Source: Cephalotrichum gorgonifer
Taxonomy: Eukaryota; Ascomycota; Sordariomycetes; Microascales; Microascaceae
DNA length: 64,000 bases
Assembly: GCA_900312665.1 (NCBI GenBank)
Contig: ONZQ02000014.1
Location: forward strand, 775,924-839,923
Direction of reading: 5' to 3'
The translations under genes were made by a program, and so were the position numbers. The notes beneath the pieces are model-generated. The model saw nothing but the letters and a program-made list of their open reading frames with translations. It ran no database searches and was not told where the DNA came from. Below, one piece after another: positions 10,695-23,195 of this stretch (positions are counted from its first letter, which is position 1; each line of letters begins with the position of its first letter).

Positions 10695-12833
10695 CGTGAA
10701 TGAACGTTTATGCTCCGATTGGGATTGGCGCTCGTCTAGGCTGCTCTATATCTTCTTGGCCAAGCCGGATACCGCGACGGTTCCCTGGGGCTCGACGGAG
10801 GGCGTGCGGAACGGAGAGTTTATGTCGCGCGGGAATGGCGGACTTGTTCGCAGGAAGGGGGGGTTGGCGGAGGTGTGGAGGGTGGTGGGGGGGAGAGGCC
10901 TAGGTGGGAGACGAGGGCGGTATTGTGGAGGTGCCCGCACAATAGGAGACCTTGGAAGGGGGGTGGTGGGTTTTCGGACGAAGCGGTGGGCAAGGAGCCC
11001 CAGTCAGTGCCGGGGCAGGAGCGGTCCACTTATGTACGAAACGGAAACGGAACGAGAGTCGTGAGGCCTAGATCCGAGATGGTAGGCGGCGACAAACAGA
11101 ATCCCCGGAACAAAAAAAAAAAAGGAGCGGATGTTCAAGGAAAGAGGGACCCCCTAACAAAGAGAGAAAGTGACGAACAAGGAGAGGAGTTGATTGGAGG
11201 CGGACGGCTTTGGGTGGTGCCTGAGATGGATGACGCGACAACGGGGTTTGGGCGAAGGCGGCGCCTCCCGTGTCCAACAGGATTAATTGGCAGGAGCGAT
11301 GGCTTGCTCTTAGTGGGTTTCGGGGGAACGCCAAATGAGTTTTACGGCGGTGTTTCACAGTATGATGAGTACATGTACTCGTAATATAGGAGGACTAAGA
11401 GTACTGGAACGAGTACCCGGCGGCGGCAGACCTCGACCCCGCCCATCCGAGTAATGTGAGAGAGTGTAGGTATTAGACAGAAGTTGAAACGGCAACCACT
11501 ACCAGACCCTCAAAGCCTCTCTGCAGCCCAGTCCAGGCAAACGCCCGGGGCCAACGGTAGCACACGATTAGGCGGGCCATCAATAATGCGCCACCCGGGA
11601 AGGGAAGCGGGTGCGACCGACCCATCGTGAAATATCCAGTACAGAGATTCAGCGATCAATGCCTACATGTAACTTCAGGGTCAGCGACGCCAGTGGAACT
11701 CTGAGAGAGGATCTTGGGTCCGTCCCTGAGACAGGTACCAAATCAGGTAACTGAACAATAGCATGTACCTGGCACGAGGACGCGCCACCTGGTGGGCACG
11801 GGAGGTAAACATAGACTTTTGCACCTCGTCCCGTTATCTCGACATTTGCCACATGGCATAGTACCTCCGCAATACTTTCTCCCCTTCAGCAGGTATGGTA
11901 TGCATTGATCTGGGTTCATCGGAGGATTATTAAGACTATAAACAGAGGCACGTGCATACCACCTATATGGCCCCACATTCTTTGTGCTGGATATCCAAAA
12001 GCAGGTGCTGGCTAGGTATTAAACGATTATTCCTCAATAACTTCGCGTAAGAGCGGGCGCCCTTGAGAATGAGGACGACTCCAAAGATGCGTGTCGGGTC
12101 GAACCCTGAGCCGCTTCCAAAGGTCAAAGGGCCCATGTGCGTGATTGTAATACCCTGAATCTTTTTATGGAAGTCGTACAGCTCGTTCTGGTCCAGTCAA
12201 CTCAACACATTCCCGAGTCGGACAATGCCACCCTCGTATCACAGAACCAGCCAGACACCGGATCAGGTCAGTGTACCAAAAACAATCTGTTAAGGCGAGC
12301 CTAGTACGGTATAGCGCTATGTAAATGCAGTAATAAACCATCCCATCCTCCCTTCGCCCTATCCCATTCCTCCTAAACTCCGCTTAGAAAACAAAAGAAA
12401 AAGGGTAAAAAAAATAGGAAAGGGTCGTAATGGAGAAAGTACCCCCACTGGAGCAAGGCGTAAATGAGAGGCAGTAAGGGGTTGGCGCTCAACTCGGAGA
12501 AAGGAACGGGCCAAAAGAAAGAAAGAGTCGAAACGTGGTAGCAACGGGGTGGTGGAACGGAACGCCACTTCACTCCTAACCGCCCCCTTTTTCTCCCTAT
12601 CCAAGGGAAGAAGATATCCCATAAGCGCCATCAAATACCGAGCGGTAAAGAATACTCACCTCCGTACTGTGAGCAATGATAACCGAAGCGTGTGGCGCAG
12701 GGCCGAACGATCAGGCCTGGCCAACGGATGGGTTGCGGTATTACGAGAGGTGGGCGGGTGCCTTCTGATATGCCATGGACGGAGGATCGACTCTGGTTGT
12801 TGACTGTTCTCTCCTCCCTCGAAAACTGCTACC
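10695..12833. other. Intergenic: kinesin promoter and 3' side of RAD6
   Basis: About 2.1 kb without a recognised gene. 10700-11100 is G-rich on the plus strand (pyrimidine-rich for kinesin transcription). GTACNN hexamer motifs occur at about 11369-11386. 11450-12350 has more even base composition and may be an old degraded sequence, but nothing in it matches a family I know. 12360-12600 is rich in A and G runs, as in a 3' untranslated region. Confidence 0.45.
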
Positions 12834-13566
12834 TCATTCTTCCCATGACTTCTCCACTGTTTCCCGGACGCGCTTTTCGTATTCTTTCTGGTTTTCCCGG
12901 TAGAGGTTCGACGCTTCGACGTTCGCTGGGGATCCGGTGTTTGGGTCATTAAGCAGACTATACGGGAGAACGGGTTAGTCCAGAAAACAGCCATACGGGC
13001 CCCAAGGAAGGCCTTTAGGAGTAGGGGTAGGGGTGGGGTAGTGAGGAGCCCTCGCAGGGACATACCTCTGGATACTGGTTAGGACCGCAGCGACGTCGTA
13101 TGTAGGGCTCCATCTGTTCTGCAGGATATCTAGACACAGCTCTCCCGTAGCGTAGACGTTTGGATGGAACATTTGGCTGATGAATTTGACGGCAGGTGGC
13201 TTATTAGGGTACTGCTCCTCGAACTGCATCACAAGCCTGAATGTTCCATCCTCGAAGGGGGTATCAGCGGGACCGATAATTACGGCATTCCTGCATCATC
13301 GAGAGAGCGTTAGATATATGACGACTCCTCGGCGGACGTGATAGGTGTGTGTAGAGGGTTCGAGACGGCATCCATACCAGGTCATGACGTTATCTGGAAC
13401 TGGAGAAGCAGAGACACCGGTGGGAGGGTCGGTTTGCATGCGCTTGAGGAAGGCCGCGTATTAGCACTCATACATGCACAGACGATGATGCACACCAGGG
13501 AGTCGATCGGGAGATGCAACAGACCTTGAAGTCGCGCATGAGGCGACGTCGGGCTGCGGTGGACAT
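12834..13566 (-). CDS. UBC2: Ubiquitin-conjugating enzyme E2, RAD6/UBC2 (one base short)
   Basis: E2 acting with Rad18 in PCNA ubiquitylation (post-replication repair) and with Bre1 in histone H2B ubiquitylation. Exons on the minus strand: 13566-13525, 13442-13379, 13290-13066 and 12957-12834. The start MSTAARRRLMRDFK, the HPNVYATGELCLDILQNRW active-site region (catalytic Cys about 88) and the end RVRETVEKSWEE are unmistakable. The acidic tail of yeast Rad6 is absent, as usual in filamentous fungi. The exons sum to 455 nt, one less than the 456 needed for 151 residues: the expected DNVMTW at the end of exon 2 reads GTC-ATG-ACTG before the donor, so the W codon is out of phase. A one-base sequence error near 13379-13385 is the simplest explanation. 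It shares a divergent promoter with the thiolase gene. Confidence 0.93.
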
Positions 13567-14553
13567 GATTGTAGATGGAGGGGGTGTGGGTTGTATGGAG
13601 GAAGCAGCCGGTCGGGTGCCGTGATGTAGGGTGCGGGGCTGAAGAAGGCGGGAATAGGACGAGGTCGAGGTGGAAGGCTGTTGAGAAAGTTATACCACGG
13701 TGGGCGAGGCGTTGTGTCTAGATGGTTGGAGGCAGTAGATGTCGATTGAGGGGGCGACTTCTCACGCGAGGGTATCGAGTCTGGCTGTGGCACACTTCAA
13801 GTTCGATTTACAAAGCGGCCATTATTACTAAGGTAGCGTTCGGTCAATGAAATCCTTTGGTCTTCCATAATGAAAGTATGAATGGGGGGGAGGGTGGGTT
13901 CGGAAGTGGCTTTGGCCAATGACGCAAGGTCTCAATGCTTGTGGGCACGGACCGGCCTGACAGCTCGGTGATCAGGCTCCCTCCCAGGATCCCTCCCCTC
14001 CCCTGAATGACCAAAGTCGCATATGATATAGCACGTGACATGTAAGGCAGCTCGCTCCAGTCGGATTTAGCTGCGAAGGGCGGATCCGATGGTCGTGCCG
14101 GTCATGCATGGTATGCCCCTGTACGAAGTTACCGGGCTGAGATCTCGCCTGAGAGGCTGAGAGAACAATCGAGAAGCAACGGCCAGCGAGATGCTACCTA
14201 GTTTTCTTACCCATATGAATACGACGCACTGGTAAGCGTTGCGGCGGGGATCAATTGGCACCCACGTTATTTCGGAACCGACTCGGAACCTTGTGGGGTA
14301 CCATTGTAACTGCCATGGTGGGGAAAAGGGTCGTCCCACATTCACGGTTGCTTGTAGGTCCCGCCACCCACCGCACTTAGCCGAAGTAGGCCGAATACAC
14401 AGGTCGGCCGCCGACACATGATTGTTCCTCCTCCCATCCGATCTGTGTAGCAACTCCCGGCCTTTCCTTTCCTATAACTGTCCTTCGCCCCTCATTCTCG
14501 TTCCTGGCCTCCGGTTCGGATTCCAACCTCGAAAAATACACATTCGACTCAAG
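13567..14553. promoter_or_regulatory. Divergent promoter region between RAD6 and the acetyl-CoA acetyltransferase
   Basis: About 990 bases between two divergently transcribed housekeeping genes. Visible elements include GGCCAATGACG (CCAAT box) near 13913 and a second CAATTGGC near 14251. 14440-14520 is pyrimidine-rich, as in a leader before the thiolase ATG. No gene is seen. Confidence 0.5.
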
Positions 14554-16041
14554 ATGGTCGCTCTATACGCTCGGCAGTCTGCCGCGATCCCCAGGCGACT
14601 CGCGCAGCTCGGCACGAGCCGAGGCTTCTCGAGCCGCGCTTACATGCGCCAGGAAGTCCGCGATGCCTACATCCTAAGTGCGTCAAGGACGCCCACTGCC
14701 AAGGTAAATCTACCCGTTCTTCTTTATCTCGACACGTGAATGGTACAAGATTGAATCAAAGGAGCGGGGAGAAGTGGAGGTGGAATATGCCGAGCTGACA
14801 ACAGCCCGCTGGTATTAGTTCAATGGATCCTTCACCACGGTGCCAGCCCCCGAGCTTGCCGCCGTAGCGATTAAGTCGGCGATAGAAAAGTCCAAGGTGC
14901 CCAAGTCCAGGATAACAGACGTATACATGGGCAACGTCCTCCAGGGGTCCGTCGGCCAGTCACCGGCTCGCCAGGCCGCGATATTCGCCGGCCTCTCGTC
15001 CGATGTCGACGCCATCACCGTCAACAAGGTGTGCGCCTCCGGACTCAAGGCCGTCGTGTTCGCCGCACAGAACATCCAGCTCGGCCTATCGGAGGCGCAG
15101 GTCGCCGGCGGCATGGAGAACATGTCGAGGGCGCCGTACTACCTACCCCGATCGAGCAGCCTCCCGGCCTTCGGGAACGTCAAGCTGGAGGACGCGATAA
15201 TCAAGGACGGGTTGACCGACGTGTATGACCAGGTGCACATGGGCAACTGCGCGGAGAACACGGCGAAGAAGTACGGCGTCACGAGGGAGATGCAGGACGA
15301 GTACGCCGTGCAGTCGTACGAGAGGGCGCAGGCCGCGTGGAAGTCCGGGGCGTTCAAAGAGGAGATCGCGCCCGTGACCGTCAAGAACAGGAAGGGATCC
15401 GTCGTGATCGACAAGGACGAGGGGTATCTCGATATCAAGCTCGAGAAGGTGCCTACGCTGAAGCCGGCCTTCGTCCGGGACGGCACCGGCACCGTCACCG
15501 CGGCGAACTCGTCGACTCTCAACGACGGCGCCAGCGCACTGGTGCTGGGCAGCAAGGCCCTCGCGCAGGAATTCGGCGCCGGGTCGAGGGTTCTGGCTAG
15601 GATTTGCGGCCATGCGGACGCGGCAGTTGACCCCATCGACTTCCCGATCGCCCCCGCGAAGGCCGTCCCTATCGCTCTCGAGAGGGCGGGCATCACCAAG
15701 GACCAGGTATCAGTTTGGGAGTTCAACGAGGCTTTCGCCGCGGTCATCAAGGCCAACGAGAAGGTAAGTTTGATCCGGGGAACGATGATCTTTGCCCCTA
15801 ATATTCTTTTCGGGGTCGGGAGTGTACTAACACCGCATCTCAGATTCTGGGACTCGAGAACGCCAACGTTAACCCCCTGGGTGGGGCCATCTCCCTCGGC
15901 CATGCTCTGGGAAGCTCGGGGTCGCGTATCCTAACCACTCTCCTACATCAGCTGAAGCCGGGCCAGTACGGTGTGGCGGCGATCTGCAATGGCGGAGGGG
16001 CGGCGACTGCGATCGTAGTACAGCGGGTCGAGTCGGTTTGA
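14554..16041 (+). CDS. erg10A: Acetyl-CoA acetyltransferase (thiolase), probably mitochondrial
   Basis: Condenses two acetyl-CoA to acetoacetyl-CoA, or cleaves it; the first step toward mevalonate or the last of ketoacid/isoleucine breakdown. Exons 14554-14703, 14819-15763 and 15844-16041 give 430 residues. The N-terminus (about 35 residues, Arg/Ser/Ala-rich without acidic residues, RRLAQLGTSRGFSSR) looks like a mitochondrial presequence, so this is more likely the mitochondrial paralogue than the cytosolic one. Catalytic Cys is about 122 (NKVCASGLK), His about 385 (SLGHALGSSGSR) and the second Cys about 413 (AICNGGGAA). GHALG instead of GHPxG is, as I recall, usual for this fungal subfamily. 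A polyadenylation signal follows 200 bases downstream. Confidence 0.95.
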
Positions 16042-16648
16042 AGGAGCGATGTGAGCACTAGAAACGAGTAAAACAGGCAGCTTTAGTTTTTAGATAGCGA
16101 GTCAGAGCCCGAACCCGAGCCCGAGTTCGTAGCTTTTTCACACCTCGCATTTGGGGGAAATATCTCTGCGAGACCGGTCTGATAGTGTGGCGCATGGGCA
16201 GTTGGATATGTGACATATTGCGATATGTGTTATGAATATAAATAAAAACACATCTTGATCAATACTATCCGTGTTGAAATGATGATTCTGCTGTATGGTT
16301 CATGAGATGTGCCAGTGTGAGGTGCAGGAAGAAAATACATAGGTAATACCTTATATTCACAGTACTGCACCAAGCTATTGAATAAAGTATAAGTACCTCA
16401 CACCAAAATTTCTGTTCGAGTGACATAGTTCTCTCTCTCAATCCACCCACTAACCAGCAAGCTCACCATCTCTAGCCACGCCTCAATTCTGACTTCACTC
16501 CATGGATAATACATCATCAATCCACGCGCCCAAGCGCATACATGCGCCGCAGTCCTAGTCCCACCTTCCCCCATCATTTTACTTATTAATATTTTAGAAT
16601 CTCACAGTTAGAAATAGTCCCCCCCAAAAAAACTACATTGACGCCACC
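16042..16648. other. Intergenic: thiolase 3' region and CSN12 promoter
   Basis: No gene seen. AT-richer than the surroundings, with a polyadenylation signal at 16241. 16560-16640 contains ATTTTACTTATTAATATT-like sequence and a run of C then A just before the next ATG, which sits in a GACGCCACCATG context. Confidence 0.5.
16241..16246 (+). terminator. AATAAA polyadenylation signal of the thiolase gene
   Basis: AATAAA within a short AT-rich segment 200 bases after the thiolase stop codon, on the coding strand. Position and context fit cleavage and polyadenylation shortly downstream. Confidence 0.5.
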
Positions 16649-18423
16649 ATGCCCCTGCTCAACGAGTTCCTCGTCAACCTCCGCGGCTTCGTGCGCGCTC
16701 AGGACGGCGACAGCATCCGCGCCTGGCTCCAGGTGTCGCCCGGGGCGCCGCAGCAGTACTATACACTGGCCTCAGAGCTCAAGTCGCAGTTCGGGAACGC
16801 GGGCGCGGGCGCGGGCGCGGCCCCGAAGGGGAAGGGGAAGGGGGACGCGGCGTTAGAGGCGGCCGTGGAAAGGGGCCTCCCCGAGGACGACGTCGTGGAA
16901 GAGGGGCAGGGGACGACGTGGCCCGGCTTCGTGACGTTTGTGAAGGACTACATGCTGTTCTGGAGGGACGTTGACTTCGATGACCTGGTGAAGGCGCATT
17001 CGCTGCTGAGTGGGCTCGTCAAGTGAGTTTTCTATCTCGATTCTCATCCCTTCCGCGTGAGGGAAATGAGAGAAATTGACAGGCGGGAGGTGGGCGTCGA
17101 GATTTTGCTGATACGTTTTCTTCTTCTACAGCTCGTGCAGCACGGCTTTTGCGAACCCGAGCTACGGTGGCATGCTCCTCAAGACGAGCATGTCGCTTAG
17201 CGAGGTTCTCGTCCAGCTCACCATGATGCTCAACAAGAGGCCCGACCTCACGAGCCGCCTGCGCTCGGGCGACGAGGAGAGCAGGAAGTCCGTCGCGGAG
17301 ACGTCGGCCGAGATCATCCAGAAGATCTTCACCACGTGCCTGACGGACAGGTCGAGCGCGAGGAACAGCCGGCCTGAGGGGAAGAAGGTCGGCGTCTACA
17401 TGTTTGCGAACCTCGTGCTCAAGCTCTTGTTCGCGGTGAGTCCCATCCATGGCCTACCCTCTATCCCTAACCCCCTTACTCCCCTTCTCATTCATACTGA
17501 TTCTCCCTCCCAAGTGCCGGAAAACCCACCTCGCCAAGCAAATCTTCACCAACATCTCCACAAACTCCCCCCCGCTGTCCCTCTACCCCGCCGCCCAGAG
17601 GGTGACCTTCCTCTACTACCTCGGCCGCTTCAACTTCTCCAACAACCACGCCCTCCGCGCCGCCAACTGCCTCGAGGAGGCCTACCTCCAGACGCCCCCC
17701 AGCTTCACCACCCACCGGACCCTGATCCTCACCTACCTCATCCCCGCCAAGCTCCTCCTCGGCCTCCTCCCCTCCCAGGCCCTCCTCTACCGCCCCGAGG
17801 CAGCGCCCTTAGCGCCCGTGTTCGCGCCCCTCCGCGACGCCATCCGCAAGGGCGACTTCCACCTCTACCAGCGCACCCTCGCCGCCCACGAGCCCTGGCT
17901 CTTCGAGCGCGGCATCCTCCTCCACCTCACCCACCGCCCGCGCCCCTACCTATGGCGCTCCCTCTCCCGCCGCGTCTTCCTCCTGACGTACACCCCGCCC
18001 TCGGACCCCGCGTCCCGCAAGGCTCCCCTCCTCGACCTCCCCCACCTCCTCGCGGCAGCCATATACCTCCACAGGCGGATGGAGGGCTACGCCCCCGCCC
18101 TGGCGACCCTCCCCGGCCCCGACGCCACGACGACGCTCTCGCCGCCCGCAGGCGGGCCCAGGAAGCTCCGCCCCAATGAGGGCATGGTGTGGGGGAACAC
18201 CCTCCCCACGGCCCAGGACGTCGAGATGGCCGTCGCGACCATGGTGCAGCAAGGGCTGATGCACGGCTACGTGGCGCACGACATGGAAAAGTTCGCCGTC
18301 ATGGGAGCCAAGACGAAGGGCGCCGTCGTCGCGGGGTGGCCCGTTGTTAGCAAGGCCGTGAGGGAGAGGAGGTATGAGGAGGATGTCGACTTGGATGAGG
18401 TTCCAGGGTGGGTCAAGGGGTGA
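16649..18423 (+). CDS. csn12: PCI-domain protein, CSN12/Thp1/PCID2 family
   Basis: Exons 16649-17022, 17132-17435 and 17515-18423 give 528 residues in frame. The family includes Csn12, which associates with COP9 signalosome subunits and has Sac3-Thp1-like roles in mRNA processing or export. Visible features: N-terminal helical region (NEFLVNLRGFVRAQDGDS), a Gly/Ala/Lys linker at about 50-70, a TPR-like middle (NHALRAANCLEEAYLQTP; HRTLILTYLIPAKLLLG) and a C-terminal PCI winged helix (LDLPHLLAAAIYLHRRM; ..TAQDVEMAVATMVQQGLMHGYV). The start has a Kozak-like context. Naming as Csn12 rather than Thp1 rests on overall pattern, not alignment. Exon 3 is strongly C-ending in codon third positions. Confidence 0.85.
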
Positions 18424-19760
18424 GGGAATAGTGAGAAAGGATCGCAGCAGCAGCGGAGGAATGGTCTTTGCTTGGGGCAGATGGTTGTACTTGTATAAAC
18501 GGTAATCGTCATCATAAATGGTCATGAGCGGCACCAGTCACCTAAACATTTGCTTCTCGTGTTGTTCGCTTGACCACACAGTCACGTCTCTCGCAACATC
18601 ATCACAATCATCGTGCACATACCACTACGAACGCGGCCTCCCCCAACTCAGCTACCGATGAAGAAAGTATCCCCAAATCATCAATTCGCTAACTAGACCA
18701 GCCTTTTCTCATACTAACACATTTCCCCTCGCCGCCTTTTGTCCCAGCGAGCTCCGCCGGCAGGGGGGGCCTCCACACAACAACATGCCCTCCTCCCCCC
18801 GCCGGTTCATAGATTCATGAGAAGACATCATCCTAATTATCGTTGTCCTATCCACCATAGAAGCCTTAAAAGGCAAGAAAAAGAAGTAAAAAAAAAAACG
18901 AAGCGATCAACCCGGCTCTCGTCCCTCGCCCCAGTCCCCCCAATGCAAAAAGAAGAAGAGAATAGCCTCCAAACAATTCACCAAGTATATCCCCCCTCTC
19001 GTGAAAACATGGTATATGAAGGATAAAACAGGAAAGGAGGGGGGGATAAAGGTACAAGAAGAAAAATGCTATAGCATGCTCCTTTTGTTTTAAAGAAGCT
19101 TACAGTGGTATCAAATATGTATAGGCCTCCCATGTCACTCACTCCTCGAGTCAACAATGAAAGACCCAGCGACGAAAAGAGAAAAAGAAACGCGTCTTAA
19201 TCGGCGTGGCCGGTACCAAACGCTTTCCGGCTTGTCGAGACCGGAAGAATGGGGGTATATATCAAAAAGAAGAACTGCGCAAGACCGTGGAGTCTAACAC
19301 AACTTGGGAGGACTGATTGCTGAGGTGCGGGGCTGCTGGTGACCCAATAATAATAAACACTATCACCGATAGATGGCTGTAAGTAGAGTTGCATGTAGTT
19401 TGAATGTGAAGAGCGCTTGGAAGTGTAAAATCAGAAAGTGACCGGCAAGTCGAGATCGCCGGAAGGGAAACCCGGTGGCCCAAAGCCAACAAGTGTCTTG
19501 AGAATGAAGTGGGTCTGTGTTTCGGGAGCGGTCGGTATACATGGGGGCGGTGTCCCCCCGACATCAGAATAATTGTCGACACAGTAGGAAGAGTCGCAGG
19601 GAGATCGGCGCTTGAGTCGGTGAATGGTCCGAGACAGTCCAGGATACGTGTTGCCGTAAGAAGAAAGAGATGTGCGTAGAAAAGCAAGGCTGAAGTCAAG
19701 ACAGCAAAGATCGACGGCTCCACGTTCTGGCGCTATTCTAGCGGCGAGGTGTCATGTCGA
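18424..19760. other. Intergenic between convergent CSN12 and SUN genes
   Basis: About 1.3 kb with no recognised gene. It has scattered A-runs (for example a run of 10 A near 18890) and AT-rich patches at both ends, which fit two facing 3' untranslated regions. Small frames here lack family resemblance. Confidence 0.45.
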
Positions 19761-21183
19761 TCAGAAGAGACAGGCGGCAGCGGCCACCGCAATGACAAGT
19801 CCGGCAAAGGCAGCGCTAGACTGGCGCCCAGGAGCCACGTTCGGCTCTGAATCTGACGGATTAGACTGCTCGCTCTCTCGAGGTGAATCGGACGTGCCAG
19901 TAGCTGAAGGCGCGGTGTCCGTGGTACTTGTCTCCTTCTCTTGGAAGATACCAGGCCGGACGGTAGGGCGGGTCTGGGTCGGTGTGGACTGCGACGCGCT
20001 GTCTGCTCCCTTCGACGACGGCTCCGAGGTCTCAGTAGGTGCGCTAGATGTGGGCTTGTCGTCGGCCGCACTGGGTTCGGGTACCTCTTCCTCGTAATCC
20101 CCTCCGGAACCATCCGTGCTGAACACGACGATGTTGGCCTTGGAGCCAGACGGGACGGTCACGACACAGAAAGACGAACCGCCGGCGCCCTCGGTGGCGA
20201 GCTTGCTGCCAACTTCGCCGAGCTTGTGCTTGGACGGATCGATCTCGCAGGGCAGTCCGTTGCACCCGCCGCTGGGACATTCGACGCGGACTCCGAACTT
20301 GAGCGGCTTCTTCTCGAGACCGGCGCCTTCAAACTCGAAGATGGGGTTCCAACCAAGCTTGAGGAAGGTCTGGCCATTCTTATCGGCATTCGCTCCGGCG
20401 ACGTAAGGGGCCCAGTTCCCAATGGGCTGGGAGTTGTCACCCCAGATGCACCCCTCGTCACCTACGCCGGGGGGGTTGATATAGTAGCTAAGGATTACGT
20501 TAGTCTGAACGCATGGAAGAAGGAGCGTAGCTCTCCGGATTGTGCTTGGTGTATACTTACTGGGCGGCCGTCGAGCCCCAGTAGTCGGTCCCAGGTACGG
20601 CGAGGGTAGCGGTGCCGTCGATGATGGTAGGGATCAACATGGCCTCATTGCCGGGCAAAACTGTCTGGCAGAAGGACAACTTCTTCCCACACTCATTCAC
20701 GACCTGGACAGAGCCGGTTCCATCCACACAATAGGGCTTACTGTCGAAGGGCTTCTCCGCCTTCCCACCATTGCAGTACAAGCCGCCGTTCTGGAGAGTG
20801 TGTTAGCGATTACCAACCCGTATTCTACGCGGGTGGAAACGATGGCGGAGTTGACTCACCATGGAACTTGGGTAGTTATAAGTCGAGCCGGGTTCCCATT
20901 GCGCCATGACCATGCCAGGCTTGCAGGCAATCGGGCAGTACATCCCATCCTTGCAAGGCTGGTCGGGGCTCATAGCAAACCCGTTGTTCTGCGCGCCCGG
21001 GACGTGGACAAGATCGCTGTGGTCGGGCAGGCTGCATGTAGCCTCGCGCTTCTCAACCTCGGGCGAGGGTTGTGCGCGCTTCGGGGAGTGACTGTGGACG
21101 TGTCGTCGGTGAAGATGGCGGTGGGCGAAAGCCGCCTCACCGCAGAGCAGCACCAGGGCCGCCGCGATGTTGGTGAGCCTCAT
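19761..21183 (-). CDS. SUN-family secreted cell-wall protein with GPI-type C-terminus
   Basis: Exons on the minus strand: 21183-20860, 20790-20561 and 20487-19761; 426 residues. A signal peptide covers about residues 1-20 (LTNIAAALVLLCGEAAFA) followed by basic HRHLHRRH and KR sites that may be processed. The Cys-rich SUN domain (PF03856; Sun4/Uth1/Sim1 relatives) shows KPYCVDGTG, SFCQTVLPGNEAMLIP, HYYINPPGVGDEGCIWGDN, FLKLGWNPIFEFEG and GCNGLPCEIDP. After about residue 280 comes a Ser/Thr/Pro-rich, acidic stalk, then a hydrophobic end (AAFAGLVIAVAAAACLF), consistent with GPI anchoring. SUN proteins act in wall remodelling and septation, with reported beta-glucan hydrolase-like activity. Of the two broad SUN groups this looks like the GPI-tailed one. 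Confidence 0.88.
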
Positions 21184-23181
21184 GGTGTCTGACGCGAGAG
21201 TAAAAATAGCCGTAGTGGCCTCGTCAAGAAGACGTAAAGAACGAAAACCTCTGCTCCTCTAGGCGAGAGTCGTGCGATATCAGGATCGACTTAGAGAGTG
21301 GCGGCGGACATGTATCCGAAGGGCTTTTGTCATAAAGTGAGCGTGGTTTGCGCGTATATCGTAGGCATAAGCGGGTCTGTGGTGAGAATGAGCGTGTGGT
21401 GATCGTTTCTTAGTCAACGACTGAAGTCGAACGCGGCGAGAAGAGTCGAGTCTAGCACGACCAGTTGAATAACAAGCGACGACTGTTTGAGGATAATGAA
21501 TGTGAAGTAGTCGATTGTGAGAGCGAAAGAAGGAAAAATGTAAAAAAGAGAGAAGCGTCAGCAGAGCTGAAATGAGCCAGCAGGGATTTTCAAAACGGGA
21601 GCAAAAAAAGAACGACGAGGAAGAAGAAAAACCGAGCGCGGGCCGGGGAAGAGGATCGTCGGGTGTGAGGTGGAGAGGGAGGAGAAGAGGCGAGGAAGGG
21701 AGGACAGGACAGAAGCAAAGATCCCTGCCGCTCCAATTTCAGCCGACTTTACTACTTGTACTACCAGTAACTAGCTGCGGTGGGCGACCCTGGCCACAGG
21801 GATGGGGGTGGCTTTGGTTATGTTAATGAGGTTAATTCCAGACGGGGTCGGCGCATTACTTGCACAAGTATTACCGCACACCTTGCCTTGTCGGGCGAAG
21901 GTGGGCCTAGACCTGGGGACATTTGGCAGTCGGCCCAGGGGGCCATGCCCTCATCAGGCAAGTGCCATTACTCGCAGCTTCCGTGACAGCAAACTCAGCC
22001 GCCTCGTGCATGCCCCAAAAGCGGAACCTGTCGTGGGACCTGGCGTGGCTTCCGTCGAAATTTGATGCCCACCTGGGGCTTTGGGCGGGTCTCCCCTTCC
22101 CCCGCCCCACATACCCGTAACTTTGTATGTGAAGGACCTAATGGACGCGTCTGATTGGACGTTGGACAGTGAGGCACTACTGGTACCTCGCAGCACGCTA
22201 GGGGATAACTCAGGAACCTGCATGGAAAGGGCCAATCAGAGACACGTCGCAAATGAGTTGGGACGGCAGACAGCTAGCGAAGGGGTCCCAAACGAAATGA
22301 GCCTTGGCGGGCGAGGACGGAGAAGGATGGGCCCATGGGCCACGGGTCACGGACCAACCAAAGGGGGCTTTATCCCTTGTGTAATTCAAACCTTCGTTGT
22401 GACCTGGCGAATGGGTGAGTCGCCGGGGTTACGAGTAATTTTGCTTTTCGGAGAACACGAGCCACTGCTCTGTCCGGAGTAATACATACCGGGTCCTGGA
22501 TCTCTTAGGGCAAATCGCGCGATCTGGCTCTGACCTGTCAACTTCGGCGGTTTATTGGAAATTGCGGATACAAGGTGGAAGATTCTTGGGCTGAAAGTAC
22601 ATGTACGGAGTGTGCTTAAAATTTGTACCGCAGAGAGGGATGATACAAGTACAAGTACGACAACACCACACAGTCCCCAGACGGACTTCGCTTATACTCC
22701 ATAAGCACGGGGCCTCGCTGTCATCAAACTAATACCCGAGATCTGTCTCAGGTCTCGTGACGCTTGGGCTTTCTGAAGGCTTGGGGAGACAAGGAATTCC
22801 ACGTGCCGCCCATGTCCCAAGCCCATCCTCCCCTGCCCGCGGAAATCCGTCTACAATTAATTGATGATGCCTCTGAACCACAACCTTGATGGAGGAATGA
22901 AGATACCCTAGATGAGCTTTCAATCTCCAGCCGAAGTTTCGGCACCCTCACGCCAAGAATGGCTCGGAGTGACAGTCGGAGAGACGGGCCTCCTCCGCCA
23001 ATCTTCCATTATACAAGTAGACTGACTACAGTACACCCTACAAGCAGATCGCTCTCTGCGGGACGCCGGAAATAGCGAGCAAAGCCTCCAAGTTATTTCC
23101 AGCAGCCGAAGGGAAGAGGATTCCGGAAATTTGGCGATCCTCCATCGGATCGACGAGACAGACCATCACGTTTCGACGATA

Positions 23182-23195
23182 CCCCCCCCCCCCCC
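23182..23195 (+). repeat. C14 homopolymer
   Basis: Fourteen consecutive C in non-coding DNA. One of several long G or C runs confined to the gene-poor stretches of the window. Confidence 0.9.

Noticed and set aside
11743..11976. Frame with a half Zn2Cys6-like pattern (PCGKCRDNGTRC) on the minus strand
   Set aside because: Only the second half of the cluster pattern is present, with no basic region, linker or downstream coding sequence; probably chance.
15880..15930. GHALGSSG instead of GHPxG in the thiolase active site
   Set aside because: As I recall, this variant is usual in the fungal mitochondrial acetoacetyl-CoA thiolases, so it is not a lesion.
15844..15934. Read-through of the thiolase second exon to a stop at 15932-15934
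   Set aside because: The frame loses thiolase similarity at the intron donor 15764; splicing to 15844 restores the GHALG and CNGGG motifs.
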